From NCBI RefSeq assembly GCF_014697375.1, contig NZ_JACJRS010000003.1, forward strand, positions 1 through 64,000: a stretch of 64,000 bases of DNA. The letters run 5' to 3'. Of the stretch, positions 1 to 11,394 are shown one piece after another; positions within the stretch are counted from its first letter, which is position 1; each line of letters opens with the position of its first letter. Under the pieces are notes generated by a model. It ran no database searches. It was given only the letters and a program-made list of their open reading frames with translations, and had not been told where the DNA came from. A program made the translations under genes and the position numbers. The DNA is from Phormidium sp. FACHB-1136 (GTDB taxonomy: Bacteria; Cyanobacteriota; Cyanobacteriia; Phormidesmidales; Phormidesmidaceae).

Positions 1-368
1 GTCTCTTTCTCAAGATGAGATGCCAATCTCTCGGCGGTCCATGTCCCAAACGCATAACCGTAATCTTGAGGCTCTTTATCAATGACTTCTATCAGTAAGT
101 CAATATACTCATCCGTTGCCTTATGATAGTTGCCTTTCATTCGGTCATCGATCAAACTATCTAACTTGCTCGGATCTCCATGGGTGCTCCAGTAGGCCAC
201 CTTCCGCAAGGAGCATCCGATTAAGTCCGCGATCTCTTGTTGAGTCCTGCCGTCATTGCGCAGTAGTAGTATTAGAATGCGCTCTCGAATGTCAGGGTGT
301 TCATGGAACTTCAACTGCTTCTGAAGCTCTTGCTTTTCCTCTGACGTTAGATAGTTTCTGACTCCCAT
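1..368 (-). mobile_element. IS630-type transposase, N-terminal part, cut by window edge
   Basis: An open reading frame on the reverse strand starts with ATG at 368 and is still open at base 1, so about 122 residues are visible. The N-terminus (MGVRNYLTSEEKQEL) and the helix-turn-helix region around residues 30-60 (RTQQEIADLIGCSLRKVAYW) are typical of the winged-helix DNA-binding half of IS630/Tc1-like transposases; the DDE catalytic half would lie outside the window. The terminal inverted repeat should lie in the AT-rich stretch just right of 368, but it cannot be proven without the other end. Family assignment is by pattern only; an orphan HTH protein is the main alternative. Confidence 0.7.
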
Positions 369-756
369 GGCTTATTCCAGAATTTTAATGTATTATACGC
401 AGTTTAGATGACTAACAGCTTACTGAGAGTTCCCTTCGTAATTATTTCCTAGACTCATCCCTAACCATGTCCCGCAATATTTCTCTGGTATTTTCATCCT
501 TAAATTCGCTACGATCTTGAAACAGGTTGGTCATTTTAGCCGTTTTTGTGAGTGATTAGTCAGTCAATGTAAATCTTTGAATCAGGTTTTTAAGCCAGAT
601 TTAGTTTGACTAGGCTTGATGCGCTCATAGCATAAAAATTTAGTATTGGGCTAACCCAATATTCTATTCGGCAATGAAAGTCTCCATTTTGATGGCTTTC
701 ACCATAGTTCTATGGCGAGATGTATCTCATTGACGAATTATGGAAACTTAAAGCTC
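369..756. other. AT-rich intergenic stretch beside the IS element
   Basis: No convincing gene. A 30-codon reverse-strand frame at 442-534 (MTNLFQDRSEFKDEN...) has no clear ribosome binding site and may be a remnant of a gene disturbed by the transposon. The composition is clearly more AT-rich than the genes to the right, in keeping with the transposon border. Confidence 0.4.
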
Positions 757-1386
757 ATGCATAATAAGCATCTATTCGTGATCCTAGGGATCATCGGTGG
801 CTTTTCCGTGACCCTAGGAGGCTGCTTGGAAACGCCTCCAGCGACTCAAGGTTCAAACCACAGCCAGATCAGCCCCACACCCACAGATACTGAGGCAGTC
901 GATCCATTAGACAATCCACCAGTGCCTATCGTCGCAAACTTAGGTGTTGAGAATGGCCATGATGGCCCCCTAACGGCGGTTCAAAATGGCCTAGCTATCC
1001 GGGTAAATGGTAGTGTCTCTATGGATGTTATTCAACGCGATAAAACCCACTTCACTCAATTCGTAGATGCTGGAAACGAGGGTAAATTCATTGTTGTTTA
1101 TATTACCCTAAAAAACATGAATATCAATTCTAATCAGCTCTCTTCCCTAGAGATTCATCTACGAGATAACCAAGGTAGAATGTTTGAACGAGTGCAGACC
1201 ATTCATGAGGATTTTATTATCAGTTTGTGGGCTGAGGATAGAGGGTTGTTTAACCCTAGAGATCTGATTCCCCCTAAGACCTCGGTAGAGACGGTAATAG
1301 TTTTCCGAGCGATCCCTGATGTCCAACCATGGGAAATGCTGGTCGGCGATCAGGTTTTTCCGATCAACCCAAGTCCCGCGCCCTGA
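757..1386 (+). CDS. predicted lipoprotein, DUF4352-like
   Basis: The upstream ATG at 712 would put 15 polar residues before the signal peptide, so I prefer the ATG at 757, which gives MHNKHLFVILGIIGGFSVTLGGC, a lipoprotein signal with lipobox LGGC. The mature part begins with a Thr/Pro/Ser-rich linker, then a beta-rich domain of about 130 residues (IRVNGSVSMDVIQRD, FIVVYITLKNMNINSNQLSS, a C-terminal VIVFRAIPD strand) that has the look of the DUF4352/Telomere-repeat-binding-factor-like immunoglobulin fold found in bacterial lipoproteins. Function unknown; probably anchored in a membrane and facing the periplasm. It stands alone beside the IS element. Confidence 0.6.
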   Translation: MHNKHLFVILGIIGGFSVTLGGCLETPPATQGSNHSQISPTPTDTEAVDPLDNPPVPIVANLGVENGHDGPLTAVQNGLAIRVNGSVSMDVIQRDKTHFTQFVDAGNEGKFIVVYITLKNMNINSNQLSSLEIHLRDNQGRMFERVQTIHEDFIISLWAEDRGLFNPRDLIPPKTSVETVIVFRAIPDVQPWEMLVGDQVFPINPSPAP

Positions 1387-1500
1387 CTAACCTCCCTGAG
1401 GCCGGGATCGGAATAATAGGATCAGTAGCTTTGGAGAGGGCTGATTTTGTCTAGCTTTGCCGCCATTGCCACCACCCCTACGGGATTGCCGAATTTAGGG

Positions 1501-2562
1501 TTATCCGTCATCCCGGTTTTGCCGACGGCTGTGGTCATAGATAAAGGATTCCACCAGGGCCACGTCTTCGGTGCTGCCGATGATCAGCGGGGTACGCTGG
1601 TGCAGTTCCGTGGGTACGACATCCAGGATGGGCTGAATTCCGGTGCTGGCACGGCCTCCAGCCTGTTCAATCAGCATGGCAAGGGGGGCACTTTCGTAGA
1701 GCAGCCGCAGCTTGCCCTCCGGTTTTTTGACGGTGCCGGGGTAGAGGAACACACCGCCCTGGAGCAAAATCCGGTGAAAATCCGCCACCAGTGCCCCACT
1801 GTAGCGGGCCGAATAGCCCTCATGGCGGTGGACATAGCGGGTGAAGTCGCGGATGGCGTCGTCCCACTGCCAGAAGTTGCCTTCGTTGACGCTGTAGGTG
1901 GGGCCGTGGCTGGGAACCCTAATATTCTCTGCGGCAAGAATAAATTCCCCTAGGCTCGGATCGAGGGTAAAAGCATGAACGCCCTGGCCGAGGGTATACA
2001 CCAGCATCGTGCTAGGGCCATAGAGAATGTAGCCCGCCGCCAATTGCTGATGGCCATCCTGCAAGAGATCCTGGGCGGATTGGTCGAGATCGTCTCCGGT
2101 CTGGCGACGGATGGAGAAAATAGACCCAATGCTCAAATCAATGTCGATATTCGAGGATCCATCGATGGGGTCGTAGAGCAGGGTGTAGCGGCCAATGGGG
2201 CAGTTTTCGGGGATGTAGTAGGGCTGATCCATCTCCTCCGAAGCCAGCCGACAGACCAGGCCGCTTTGTTTGAACACCGAAATAAAGACGTTGTTGGCGT
2301 AGACATCCATCTTTTTGACGGCCTCGCCCTGCACGTTGGTCTCTCCGGTAAAGCCCAAGACCGATTCCATCAGCCCCGCCCGACTGAGGTGGCGGGCAAT
2401 CAGCTTTCCGGCCAGGGCAATGCGATTCATCAGGGCGCTGAGATCCTGGGCATCGGGGCTGAAGCTCTGCAACTGCTCTAGGACGTGGCGGGACAGGGTT
2501 TTGCAATCCCGATCCACCGCAAAGGCCGCATCGGTGGGTTGATAGTCCGTCATGTCCGTCAT
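1501..2562 (-). CDS. fbp: class I fructose-1,6-bisphosphatase
   Basis: Hydrolyses fructose-1,6-bisphosphate to fructose-6-phosphate in the Calvin cycle and gluconeogenesis, in the cytoplasm. From the ATG at 2562 the protein has 353 residues, normal for the family. The metal-binding and catalytic signature [10 protein letters not shown] lies at residues 131-140, with the upstream acidic pair in LASEEMD (about 107-112) and the C-terminal sugar-phosphate region [20 protein letters not shown]. An ATG 19 codons earlier (2619) is also in frame, but those residues are not typical of the family. This is the F-I type; cyanobacteria usually also have a separate GlpX-like FBPase/SBPase for the Calvin cycle, so this copy may serve mainly sugar synthesis. 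It is a single gene on its strand. Confidence 0.95.
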   Translation of the reverse strand: MTDMTDYQPTDAAFAVDRDCKTLSRHVLEQLQSFSPDAQDLSALMNRIALAGKLIARHLSRAGLMESVLGFTGETNVQGEAVKKMDVYANNVFISVFKQSGLVCRLASEEMDQPYYIPENCPIGRYTLLYDPIDGSSNIDIDLSIGSIFSIRRQTGDDLDQSAQDLLQDGHQQLAAGYILYGPSTMLVYTLGQGVHAFTLDPSLGEFILAAENIRVPSHGPTYSVNEGNFWQWDDAIRDFTRYVHRHEGYSARYSGALVADFHRILLQGGVFLYPGTVKKPEGKLRLLYESAPLAMLIEQAGGRASTGIQPILDVVPTELHQRTPLIIGSTEDVALVESFIYDHSRRQNRDDG

Positions 2563-2838
2563 GGGTATACCTTGGTAAGTCGGAAACAGGGCCAGAAGAG
2601 GGATCGGTTCGGGCTCCAAACGCCTCTTCCCTAGCCTTTACCCATGGTAGGAAGCCCCAGGCCCAACTATCCTCAACCTTTAGACTGGCTTCACAAGTTG
2701 GCTTGTTCATCACCCGTCCCCAGCCACCACGCCTCATCCTAGGCAAGAGAACCAGGCGTCCATAGGAGGCCGCGCCGCCCATGCCCCAACGGGTCGAGGT
2801 GTGGATCGGGCGTCCGGTTGGGTGATCCAAACCCTTGG

Positions 2839-3447
2839 TCAGCGCTGTTCGGGGCCGAACTCTTGCACCATGGCCCGCATTTCGTCGGTGTTGACGGGGT
2901 AGCGGTTGGCATCTGTCCAGGTCACCACTTGGTAATAGTGCTCCCCCATTTCAACGGTGGTATGGAGGTAGGCCACGGCTTGCCCCCGCACATCGGCCTG
3001 GAGGGCGTACTGCACCGCCGGATAGTTGCTGATTTGGCTGATCTGCGTGCGCGATTCCGGGCTAGTGACTCGGTCAAAGCTGAGTCGCATCAGTTGTAGG
3101 TATTGAATGGCCTGTTGTTCCAGCGTTCCGGGGGGAACGTTCGCCTTGCTTTCCGCCAGCACCACCACAAAAATGGCCTGTCCGGGGTGATAGGCTTGCA
3201 GGTCGGAACTGGGGTGGAGGGAAGGAAAGGGGGCGGGTTGCCAGCCTCGCCGCAGGCCCAAACTGGCGGGAACGTTGCGGCTAACGAGTCGGTTGCCTCG
3301 CACCGAACGGCTGACGTACTGGTTGCCCGTTTCCGTATCGGCATCGGGGGAAGACCCGGCTAGACCCAGGGTTTGACACCCCGACAGCAGCACCCCTAGC
3401 CCCAGCCCTAGGCTAATCCACCCCGCCCGCCACCTTGCCCTCACCAT
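2839..3447 (-). CDS. hypothetical lipoprotein
   Basis: 202 residues beginning with an arginine-rich n-region, a hydrophobic stretch (ISLGLGLGVLLSGC) and a lipobox LSGC, so it should be a lipid-anchored export protein. The mature part starts with a low-complexity Asp/Thr/Ser linker, then RSVRGNRLVSRNVPAS and a C-terminal alpha/beta domain (FVVVLAESKANVPPG, AVQYALQADVRGQ, EHYYQVVTWTDANRYP). The overall layout resembles small PsbP/Mog1-fold-like secreted domains, but that is only an impression. No function can be assigned. It is a single gene lying between fbp and the divergent ychF. Confidence 0.65.
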   Translation of the reverse strand: MVRARWRAGWISLGLGLGVLLSGCQTLGLAGSSPDADTETGNQYVSRSVRGNRLVSRNVPASLGLRRGWQPAPFPSLHPSSDLQAYHPGQAIFVVVLAESKANVPPGTLEQQAIQYLQLMRLSFDRVTSPESRTQISQISNYPAVQYALQADVRGQAVAYLHTTVEMGEHYYQVVTWTDANRYPVNTDEMRAMVQEFGPEQR

Positions 3448-3621
3448 TGCGCCTGTCCTCCCCTACCCACGTTGTCTCCAGGCCATTGCTTAAGACCTAT
3501 GTCGTTCTAAGGGTATAGCAACCCTCGGCGCTTGCAACAGGTAGCTGAATTGGGGGCGTCCTCCCCTATGCTGAAGGGGTATGATGGTATGCCTTGCCCC
3601 TTTATTTGACGACCTAAACCC

Positions 3622-4713
3622 ATGCTACGAGCCGGAATTGTGGGCCTGCCCAACGTTGGAAAATCGACCCTCTTCAATGCCGTGGTTGCCAACGCCAAGG
3701 CCCAAGCCGCCAACTTTCCCTTCTGCACCATCGAGCCCAACGTGGGGGTCGTGGCGGTGCCCGATCCTCGGCTTCAGGTGTTGGCCGACCTCTCCAGTTC
3801 CGACGACATTGTGCCCGCCCGCGTAGAATTTGTGGACATTGCCGGACTGGTGAAAGGAGCCAGCCAAGGGGAAGGCTTGGGCAACCAGTTCCTCGCCAAT
3901 ATCCGCGAAGTCGATGCCATCGTCCATGTGGTGCGCTGCTTTGAGGACGATGACATTATCCATGTGTCCGGTTCCGTAGACCCCGTGCGCGACATGGAGG
4001 TGATTAACCTGGAACTGGCCCTAGCGGATTTGGCCCAGCTAGAGCGTCGGGTGGATCGAGTCCGCAAGCTGGCCCGCGCCGACAAAGAGGCCCAGGCGGA
4101 GTTAGCTATCCTGGAAAAAATCCTGCCCGTCCTCAACGAGGGCAAAACCGCCCGCCAGGTAGAACTCGACGAAGAGGCCGAGGCCATCATCAAACCCCTC
4201 GGTCTGCTCACCCGCAAGCCCGTTATCTACGCCACCAATGTCTCCGAAGATGACCTCGCCAGCGGCAACGCCTGGGTGGAACAGGTGCGCGAAGTGGCGG
4301 CTCAGGAAGGGGCGCAAGTGGTGGTGATTTCGGCCCAGGTGGAATCGGAGCTAATCGACCTCAACGACGAAGAACGGCGGGACTTTTTGGATGCCCTAGG
4401 CGTCACCGAAGGGGGGCTGATGACCCTGATTCGCGCCACCTACGAACTGCTGGGCCTGCGGACGTACTTCACCACTGGCCCCAAGGAAACCCGCGCCTGG
4501 ACAATCAAAGCCGGAATGCTGGCCCCTCAGGCGGCGGGCGTCATCCACACCGACTTTGAGCGCGGTTTCATTCGGGCCGAAACCGTCGCCTACCAAGACC
4601 TGGTGGACAACGGATCGATGCCAGCGGCGAAGGAAAAGGGCTTGGTCCGCAGCGAGGGCAAAGAATATGTGGTGCAGGAGGGCGACGTGATGCTCTTCCG
4701 CTTTAACGTATAG
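3622..4713 (+). CDS. ychF: Obg-family nucleotide-hydrolysing protein YchF
   Basis: 363 residues, the standard length. Residues 1-280 carry the TRAFAC-class nucleotide-binding domain: P-loop GLPNVGKST (residues 7-15), switch motif [13 protein letters not shown], and a coiled-coil insertion around [22 protein letters not shown]. The last 80 residues form the TGS domain ([24 protein letters not shown]). YchF/OLA1 proteins bind ATP in preference to GTP and associate with ribosomes and the oxidative stress response. Single gene; the AT-poor upstream region offers no clear regulatory site. Confidence 0.96.
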   Translation: MLRAGIVGLPNVGKSTLFNAVVANAKAQAANFPFCTIEPNVGVVAVPDPRLQVLADLSSSDDIVPARVEFVDIAGLVKGASQGEGLGNQFLANIREVDAIVHVVRCFEDDDIIHVSGSVDPVRDMEVINLELALADLAQLERRVDRVRKLARADKEAQAELAILEKILPVLNEGKTARQVELDEEAEAIIKPLGLLTRKPVIYATNVSEDDLASGNAWVEQVREVAAQEGAQVVVISAQVESELIDLNDEERRDFLDALGVTEGGLMTLIRATYELLGLRTYFTTGPKETRAWTIKAGMLAPQAAGVIHTDFERGFIRAETVAYQDLVDNGSMPAAKEKGLVRSEGKEYVVQEGDVMLFRFNV

Positions 4714-4790
4714 GGCACTGGAATCGACTGACACGGGGGCCACCCTTTGCGGGTAGGCTGGTAGGAGTCTGACGCCATCCATCTCACCCT

Positions 4791-5897
4791 ATGGGACAGC
4801 GCTTTCGTTTTGCCATCGTCAGCGACCCCCACGTCGCCCTCCCAGAAACCATCCCCGACCACCCCCACCGCTTTCATTTGGTTGAGGTCAGTATTCCGGG
4901 GTTAGAGCAAATTTTTGCCCACCTGGAAACCCTGGATTTAGACTTTCTGCTGCTGCCGGGAGACCTGACCCAGCATGGGGAATGGGAAAACCACGATTGG
5001 CTGATCCAGCGGCTCAAGCGCCTCCCCTTTCCGGCCTACGTGGTTCCCGGCAACCACGACATCATTGCCCACGACGCCAGCCCCCAGGCCATTGGCTTAG
5101 CCGATTTTCCCCGCCTCTACCAGGGGTTTGGCTACGATGGCCCCGCCCCCTACTATCACCGGGAGATTCTCCCCGGCATCCATTTGCTTGGCCTCAATTC
5201 CAACGCCTTTGATGGGGCGGGGCGGCAATTGGGGGTGGGCTATGTGGATGATCAACAACTGGCCTGGTTGGCGGATCTGCTGCCCCGTCTACAAGGCGAC
5301 CTAGTGCTGGTGATGCTGCACCACAACGTCTTAGAACACCTGTGGGGACAGGCCCAAAGCCCCCTGGGCCAGCGCTACATGGTGCATAATCGGCAGGCTT
5401 TGATCCAGCCTTTAGCCGCCGCCCAGGTGCCGCTGCTGTTCACCGGGCACCTCCATGTGCAAAACATTGCCCGCCAGGGTTCGCTCTGTGAAGTGTTGAC
5501 GGGTTCCCTGGTCAGCTATCCCCATCCCTACCGAGTGCTGGAGGGGAACTGGGAGCGGGGCCAATCCCTGCGGCTGGCGGTGCAATCCCATCGGCTGCTG
5601 GCGGTCAACCCCTGGGATGATCTGCAAACCATGTCCTACGCATGGATGTGCGACCGGGCTGGGGTGTTTATGGCCAAGTTTCTGGCGGCTCCGCCCATTA
5701 ACCTCTCCCAGGCCGAGGCCGAAGCCCTTGCCCCCAGCCTCAGCCACTTTTGGCCCACCATTGCCAACGGCGATCCCCAGTTTGACTTTTCCTACCTGCC
5801 CCCGGCGGTGCGGCCCATCCTAGAGCGGTTCAATGCCGTGGATGCCCAGGGCCAACCCGAAACCCTGGACAATGCCACCACCCTCCTTTGGCCCTAG
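4791..5897 (+). CDS. metallophosphoesterase, calcineurin-like
   Basis: 368 residues with the five metal-binding blocks of the calcineurin-like phosphoesterase superfamily in order: IVSDPHVALP (Asp and His near residue 11), LLPGDLTQHGEW, VVPGNHDIIAHD, MLHHNVLEHLW and FTGHLHVQN. The spacing resembles the CpdA/Icc cyclic-nucleotide phosphodiesterase group, but the long C-terminal region (after residue 245) is not part of the minimal domain. No signal peptide, so a cytoplasmic enzyme; the real substrate (cAMP, another phosphodiester or a phosphoprotein) is not shown. It follows ychF by 77 bases on the same strand. Confidence 0.85.
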   Translation: MGQRFRFAIVSDPHVALPETIPDHPHRFHLVEVSIPGLEQIFAHLETLDLDFLLLPGDLTQHGEWENHDWLIQRLKRLPFPAYVVPGNHDIIAHDASPQAIGLADFPRLYQGFGYDGPAPYYHREILPGIHLLGLNSNAFDGAGRQLGVGYVDDQQLAWLADLLPRLQGDLVLVMLHHNVLEHLWGQAQSPLGQRYMVHNRQALIQPLAAAQVPLLFTGHLHVQNIARQGSLCEVLTGSLVSYPHPYRVLEGNWERGQSLRLAVQSHRLLAVNPWDDLQTMSYAWMCDRAGVFMAKFLAAPPINLSQAEAEALAPSLSHFWPTIANGDPQFDFSYLPPAVRPILERFNAVDAQGQPETLDNATTLLWP

Positions 5898-6447
5898 CCC
5901 CCGCTGATCCAGAAATCTCGATTTCGCCTTGCGCTGAGGGTTGATCCCCCCTAGCCCCCCTTGGGAAGGGGGGAACTGGATTCAAAGTCCCCCTTGGAAA
6001 GGGGGATTTAGGGGGATCTCCCAGGCGCTCAAGGATAGCGATGAAATGTGTACAAGCCGTAGTTTGGCCCTAGGGGTAGCCCAAGGTCTGGGCGCTTGGC
6101 CCGCTGGCCCGGTTCGCGATCCGACGATCTGCGATGCCTCAGTAATTCCCTAGGGCTGGGACAAGGCATCGCTTCCGTAAAAGCCCTAACAACCTTAAAT
6201 AAAATGTGATCGATAAGACGATTTGATTCCTTATACGTAAAGATAGGAGTAGCCATGGTTACCTCTATCAGCGCTTGATGCTTTTCTTAAGTAAGGTTAA
6301 AGAACGGCGGCTTAGGTTGTGGTTATCCCCTCGGAATGGGCACACAAAGATTAGAGATGAGTGGTTAATCTTGCCTTTATCTGAGGGCAAGGGTTGTGTA
6401 GTGCATCATTTTTTTCTGTGCTCCCGTTTTGTTCCTAAGGTGATGTT
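5898..6447. other. intergenic region with inverted-repeat element and GGDEF-gene leader
   Basis: A 550-base stretch without a convincing gene. 5943-6018 holds a composite palindromic repeat (own entry). The right half (about 6180-6430) is AT-richer and probably contains the promoter of the following signalling gene. Short frames on both strands here have no coding look. Confidence 0.5.
5943..6018. repeat. composite inverted repeat, copy 1 (GATCCCCC...GGGGGATC)
   Basis: Two head-to-head units. The left one reads gatcccccctagcccccct followed by a hairpin cccccc-ttgggaa-gggggg; the right one is the mirror image with agtcccccttggaaaggggg and ends tagggggatc. A similar composite lies at 35388-35496, and a single unit in inverse orientation is inside the response regulator gene at 24771-24801. 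This is a cyanobacterial-style dispersed palindrome, probably non-coding and passively mobile. Confidence 0.8.
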
Positions 6448-9400
6448 GTGGCTGGTGAGAGCATATGGACGGATAGCCCTAGCGTAAATCTACTGGGGTT
6501 CTCAACCGAGTCTATGGTGAGCCCTGCGGAAACCATGGACGCCCTGCGGGCACAGGTAATGGCGTTAAACCGGGCTAACCAATCTCTGCGAGAGCAACTG
6601 GTGGCCGAGCAAGCCACGGTACGGCGCTGGCAAATGGCCCTAGAGAGCACCGGAGATGGCCTATGGGATTGGAACCCGATCACCAATGAGGTTTTTTTCT
6701 CGGCCCAGTGGAAAATGATGTTGGGCTACGACGACCACGAGATCAGCAATCGGCTAGAGGAATGGGACAGCCGGGTGCATCCCTACGATAAGGCCCAGTG
6801 CTACGCTGACCTAGAAGCTCACCTGCGCGGGGAAGCCCCGATTTACCAAAACGAACACCGGATGCGCTGCAAGGACGGCAGCTATAAGTGGATCCTTGAC
6901 CGGGGCCAGGTGATTGAATGGAATGCCGAGGGCCAGCCCCAGCGGTTGATTGGCACCCATACCGACATCAGCGAACGTAAGCGGGAGGAAATGCAGCGGC
7001 AGCAGATGGAAATTATTCTGCGCCAAAGCGAGGCCACCAACCAGGCGATTCTGTCGGCCATGCCGGATTTATTGCTGCGGGTGGGGCGCGATGGCACCTG
7101 CTTTATGGTGTTGCCGCCCAAGGATGAGACCTCCAGCAGTTTTTTGCCGATTCAGCGCCATCTCTCGGAGGTGCTGCCCCTCGATATTCTGCACTACCAG
7201 CTCCAGCGCATTGACCAAGCCCTGGCCACGGGGCAGCTTCAGGTGTGGGAACAGCAGGTGCCCAAGCATGGCAAAATCTGCTACGAAGAGGTGCGTCTGG
7301 TGCCCTGTAGCGATGAAGAATGCCTGGTAATTGTGCGGGACATTACCGAGCGCAAACAGACGGAACTGGCCCTCAAAACCAAAATTGATGAGTTGGATCG
7401 GTTCTTTTCGGTCTCCCTGGATTTGCTCTGCATTGCCGACACCGATGGCTACTTTCGCCGCCTCAACTGCGCCTGGGAAAGAACCCTGGGCTACTCCCTA
7501 GAGGAGCTAGAGGGCCAACCCTTTATGAACTACGTCCATCCCGACGATGTAGAAGCCACCACCGCCACGCTAGCCACCCTTTCGGATCAGCAGGAAATCC
7601 TTAATTTCGTCAACCGCTACCGCTGCCGGGATGGTTCCTACCGCTGGATTGAGTGGCGATCTGTTCCGGTGGGTACGGTGGTCTATGCCGCCGCCCGCGA
7701 TATCACCCATCGGCGACAATCTGAGATGGATCTCAAGTCCACCAAGGAACAGCTCGAACTAGTTCTCCAAGCCTCCTCCGAGGGCTTTTCGGACTGGAAT
7801 TTACTCACCAACGAAATCTACTTTTCCCCCCGATGGAAGGCCATTCTCGGCTACGAAGACCACGAACTGGAAAACTCTCTGGCCATGTGGGAGTCGGTGG
7901 TGTTTGAGGCGGATCGCCAACGCTCCCAGCGGCTCACGGAGGACTACAACGCGGGACGCACCGATCACTTTTCCCTCGTGCAGTGCTATCGTCACAAAAA
8001 CGGGTCAACGGTGCATATGCTGACCCGCCTGCTCCATGTGGTGGATGACGAAGGGCGGGTGGTGCGGATGGTGGGGAGCCACCTGGATGTAACCTCCACG
8101 GTGGAAATGCAGGCGGCACTGCAAACCTCAGAAATGCAACTTAGCGGCGTCTTAAATAGCTCTCTCGATGGCATCATGGCCTTTCGGTCGGTGCGCGAGG
8201 ATAACCTGGTGATCGACTTTGAATGGCTGCTGTGCAATCCCACTGCGGCCAAACTTCTAGACCAGGATCCCCAAGTCATCCTGGGACGACGGTTGCTGGA
8301 TATTCGCCCCCATCGCCATATCGATACCCTCTTTGCCCTCTGTCAGCAGGTGGTGAGTACAAAACAGCCCGCCCAGCAGTCGGTTCACTATCGCCATCAA
8401 GACCAAGACTTTTGGCTGGAGGTGACCGCCGTGATACTGGGGGATGGGCTGGCGGTCACCTGTCGAGATATCACCCCCCTGAAGCGGTCGGAGTTGGCCC
8501 TGCATCAATCGAACCAGAAATTGCAGGACAACGTGGAGGATTTACAACAGCGCCAGGAGGAAATGCTGCGCCTGGGCGAAATGAACGAGTTCATCCAGTC
8601 CTGCCTGACGGTGCAGGAAGCCTACGAGGCCATGGCCACCCTGGTGGCTCCGATGTTCCCCAACTGCTGCGGTAGCCTTTTCATCATCAATGCCTCCCGC
8701 AACTACGCGGAACTGGTGGCCACCTGGGGCCAACATCTCACCTCCATGACCGAGTTTCATCCCCAAGACTGCTGGGCCTTGCGGCGGGGCCGCAGCCACC
8801 TGATAGACCCTGATCAAGCAGGGCTGCGCTGCCATCACAGCCATGCCCCGGACTCCGCCATCACCCTATGTTTGCCCATGCAGGCCCAAGGGGAAATCCT
8901 GGGCTTGTTCTACCTCTGTGCCGAGACCCCCGCCCACTTCCCGGAGGCCAAGCGACAACTGGCCCGCACCGTGGCCGAGCAATTATCCTTGGCCATCGCC
9001 AACCTGCACCTGCGCGAAACCCTCCAGCACCAAAGCATTCGAGACCCCCTGACAAGCCTATTTAACCGCCGCTACCTAGAGGAATCCCTGCATCAGGAAA
9101 TCCAGCGAGCCCAGCGCCACAACCATCCCATCGGGGTGATTATGCTGGATATTGACTACTTTAAGACCGTCAACGACACCTACGGCCACGATGCCGGGGA
9201 TCTGGCCCTTCAGGCGGTGGGCAAAATTCTGCGGGAACGGGTGCGCGGGTCGGATATTGCCTGCCGCTACGGGGGCGAGGAAATGACTCTGATTTTGCCC
9301 GAATCGACCCTGGCGGTGACGGAGATGCGGGCCGAGGCCATTCGCCTCGAAATCGAACGCCTGCGGGTGAACTACCAGGGCATCACCATGAAACCCTTTA

Positions 9401-9528
9401 CCACCTCCCTGGGGGTGGCCTGCTTCCCCAACCATGGAGCCACAACCAGCGCCCTGATTAAAGCCGCCGATGCCGCCCTCTACCAAGCCAAAGCCAAAGG
9501 CCGCAACCGAGTTGAGATTGCCCCCTAG
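6448..9528 (+). CDS. multi-PAS/GAF diguanylate cyclase
   Basis: 1026 residues, starting at GTG 6448 with a possible Shine-Dalgarno sequence taagg eight bases upstream. No signal or membrane segment, so a cytoplasmic sensor. The first 45 residues form a short helix. About five PAS/PAC repeats follow (roughly residues 65-180, 190-300, 305-430, 440-555 and 560-680, each closing with a motif such as DISERK, DITERK or DITHRR), then a coiled coil, a GAF domain (about 715-860) and a GGDEF domain (about 870-1026). The active-site loop is GGEEM (942-946) rather than GGDEF; GGEEF-type loops are active, the final Met is unusual. An RxxD product-inhibition site (RGSD) lies five residues before it. It should make cyclic di-GMP in response to light, redox or a small ligand; the signal is unknown. 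Confidence 0.92.
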   Translation: MAGESIWTDSPSVNLLGFSTESMVSPAETMDALRAQVMALNRANQSLREQLVAEQATVRRWQMALESTGDGLWDWNPITNEVFFSAQWKMMLGYDDHEISNRLEEWDSRVHPYDKAQCYADLEAHLRGEAPIYQNEHRMRCKDGSYKWILDRGQVIEWNAEGQPQRLIGTHTDISERKREEMQRQQMEIILRQSEATNQAILSAMPDLLLRVGRDGTCFMVLPPKDETSSSFLPIQRHLSEVLPLDILHYQLQRIDQALATGQLQVWEQQVPKHGKICYEEVRLVPCSDEECLVIVRDITERKQTELALKTKIDELDRFFSVSLDLLCIADTDGYFRRLNCAWERTLGYSLEELEGQPFMNYVHPDDVEATTATLATLSDQQEILNFVNRYRCRDGSYRWIEWRSVPVGTVVYAAARDITHRRQSEMDLKSTKEQLELVLQASSEGFSDWNLLTNEIYFSPRWKAILGYEDHELENSLAMWESVVFEADRQRSQRLTEDYNAGRTDHFSLVQCYRHKNGSTVHMLTRLLHVVDDEGRVVRMVGSHLDVTSTVEMQAALQTSEMQLSGVLNSSLDGIMAFRSVREDNLVIDFEWLLCNPTAAKLLDQDPQVILGRRLLDIRPHRHIDTLFALCQQVVSTKQPAQQSVHYRHQDQDFWLEVTAVILGDGLAVTCRDITPLKRSELALHQSNQKLQDNVEDLQQRQEEMLRLGEMNEFIQSCLTVQEAYEAMATLVAPMFPNCCGSLFIINASRNYAELVATWGQHLTSMTEFHPQDCWALRRGRSHLIDPDQAGLRCHHSHAPDSAITLCLPMQAQGEILGLFYLCAETPAHFPEAKRQLARTVAEQLSLAIANLHLRETLQHQSIRDPLTSLFNRRYLEESLHQEIQRAQRHNHPIGVIMLDIDYFKTVNDTYGHDAGDLALQAVGKILRERVRGSDIACRYGGEEMTLILPESTLAVTEMRAEAIRLEIERLRVNYQGITMKPFTTSLGVACFPNHGATTSALIKAADAALYQAKAKGRNRVEIAP

Positions 9529-9831
9529 GCATTGCCCCCTAGCCATTGCCCCCTAGCCATTGCCCCCCTATCAACTGCCCCCTAGCAACGGCCCTCTGAA
9601 TGTCTGGATTGGTACCTGGGTTGATGCCGCTATCGTGCCTGTGGGCAAACTGTCCTAACCGCCTGGAATAACGACCCTTGACCAGGGTTATCCTGACCCT
9701 AGGAGAATAGGGGTGTAAACCCTATCCAATCGCGGTTCCCCCAGTTAACCCGATCCTCCGTTACCCAGATTGCACTTCGCCCCTACTCTCCCCTCCCCTC
9801 CCCTCTCCTCATCCCCGTCAACCCTATCGCT
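9529..9831. other. intergenic with short tandem repeat
   Basis: Begins with about four imperfect copies of a 14-15 base unit CCATTGCCCCCTAG directly behind the GGDEF stop codon (about 9518-9590). The remainder is C-rich with no gene; the promoter of the downstream protease gene is presumably here, but no clear boxes are seen. Confidence 0.6.
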
Positions 9832-11289
<1,458 letters not shown>

Positions 11290-11394
11290 ACTAAGTTCGG
11301 TCTACAGAACCGACAGCGACACCAACGGAACACAGATCAACCGATCAAGCGTGGGTAAGCTGACATGATCAGGTCAGGAAAGCAGGGGGAGAGG

